Origin: Candidatus Woesearchaeota archaeon
Lineage (GTDB): Archaea > Nanobdellota > Nanobdellia > Woesearchaeales > JASKKU01
Direction: 5' to 3'
DNA length: 6,337 nucleotides
Assembly: GCA_011045925.1 (NCBI GenBank)
Contig: DSBS01000043.1
Coordinates: 1 to 6,337, forward strand
The position numbers and the translations under genes were made by a program. A model generated the notes under the pieces. That model saw only the letters and a program-made list of their open reading frames with translations, made no database searches and had not been told where the DNA came from. Below, piece by piece: positions 6,257 through 6,337 of the stretch (within the stretch, counting starts at the first letter, position 1; each line of letters starts with the position of its first letter).

Positions 6257-6337
6257 GGCTCTGTTCAAAATCTAAAGATTTATAACCCTCAGCAGCCGTA
6301 AGGCTGTCTGAGGGGGGGGGAGGGATTTTCTCCCCAT
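6257..6337 (+). mobile_element. Right end of a second copy of the IS-like element, leaving to the right
   Basis: The plus strand reads GGCTCTGTTCAAAATCT from 6257 and carries the same parts as the left copy in the same order: palindrome (6268-6281), TATA-like TTTATAA (6279-6285), bulged hairpin (6288-6312), a nine-guanine run (6312-6320) and AT at 6336-6337, where the window ends just inside the expected start codon. With the left copy it brackets 122-6256 by inverted ends whose genes point outward. Confidence 0.6.
6257..6337 (+). repeat. Inverted repeat, right copy (81 bp)
   Basis: This is the reverse complement of 43-121, differing only in the length of the guanine run (9 here, 7 cytosines there). 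The bulged hairpin has arms 6288-6292 plus 6293-6297 and 6302-6306 plus 6308-6312, a GTAA loop and an unpaired T at 6307. The repeat reaches the last base of the window, so its true inner end is not visible. Confidence 0.95.
6317..6335 (+). promoter_or_regulatory. Hairpin covering the ribosome-binding site of the right IS gene
   Basis: GGGGAG at 6317-6322 can pair with CTCCCC at 6330-6335 across a seven-base loop, directly before the AT that would begin the start codon at 6336. It is the same structure as at 45-63, preserved in both copies. Confidence 0.45.

Noticed and set aside
1..6337. tRNA or rRNA genes, CRISPR array, toxin-antitoxin pair
   Set aside because: No cloverleaf, rRNA segment, regularly spaced repeats or small paired genes could be seen on either strand.

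Overview
The window looks like archaeal chromosomal DNA, probably from a small-genome DPANN-type lineage; the lineage is an inference and is weaker than the domain call. The evidence is AT-rich TATA elements about 25 bases upstream of starts, two starts placed for leaderless transcription, GGTGA or GAGG ribosome-binding sites at the others, an archaeal-type HisRS, and tight packing with convergent genes 4 bases apart or overlapping by 14.

Layout from left to right. At 1-121 is the end of an insertion-sequence-like element pointing out of the window to the left. At 167-888 (+) is a full-length but broken TIM-barrel gene of the endonuclease IV/sugar-phosphate isomerase type, with an in-frame TAG and a one-base frame change. 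At 893-2188 (-) is hisS, histidyl-tRNA synthetase. At 2316-3407 (+) is a two-repeat protein that reads as a fused, duplicated S-adenosylmethionine decarboxylase proenzyme. At 3394-6153 (-) is a ten-helix P2-type cation ATPase. At 6257-6337 is a second copy of the IS end, inverted relative to the first and pointing out to the right.

The genes do not form one pathway. hisS and the decarboxylase-like gene share a divergent promoter region at 2189-2315, and each converges on its other neighbour. The two IS ends lie 2 to 15 bases upstream of the promoters of the outermost genes, so the block of four genes is bracketed by inverted copies of one element.

The most interesting item is the decarboxylase-like protein. 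Its two halves align without gaps at a constant offset of 181 residues over about 100 residues. The family's active-site residues are divided between them: the pyruvoyl-forming Glu-Ser pair and the Cys survive only in the first half, and the processing Ser and His only in the second. The eukaryotic enzyme divides its residues the same way, but here the first half keeps the bacterial Ser-to-Cys spacing. No tRNA, rRNA or CRISPR array was seen.
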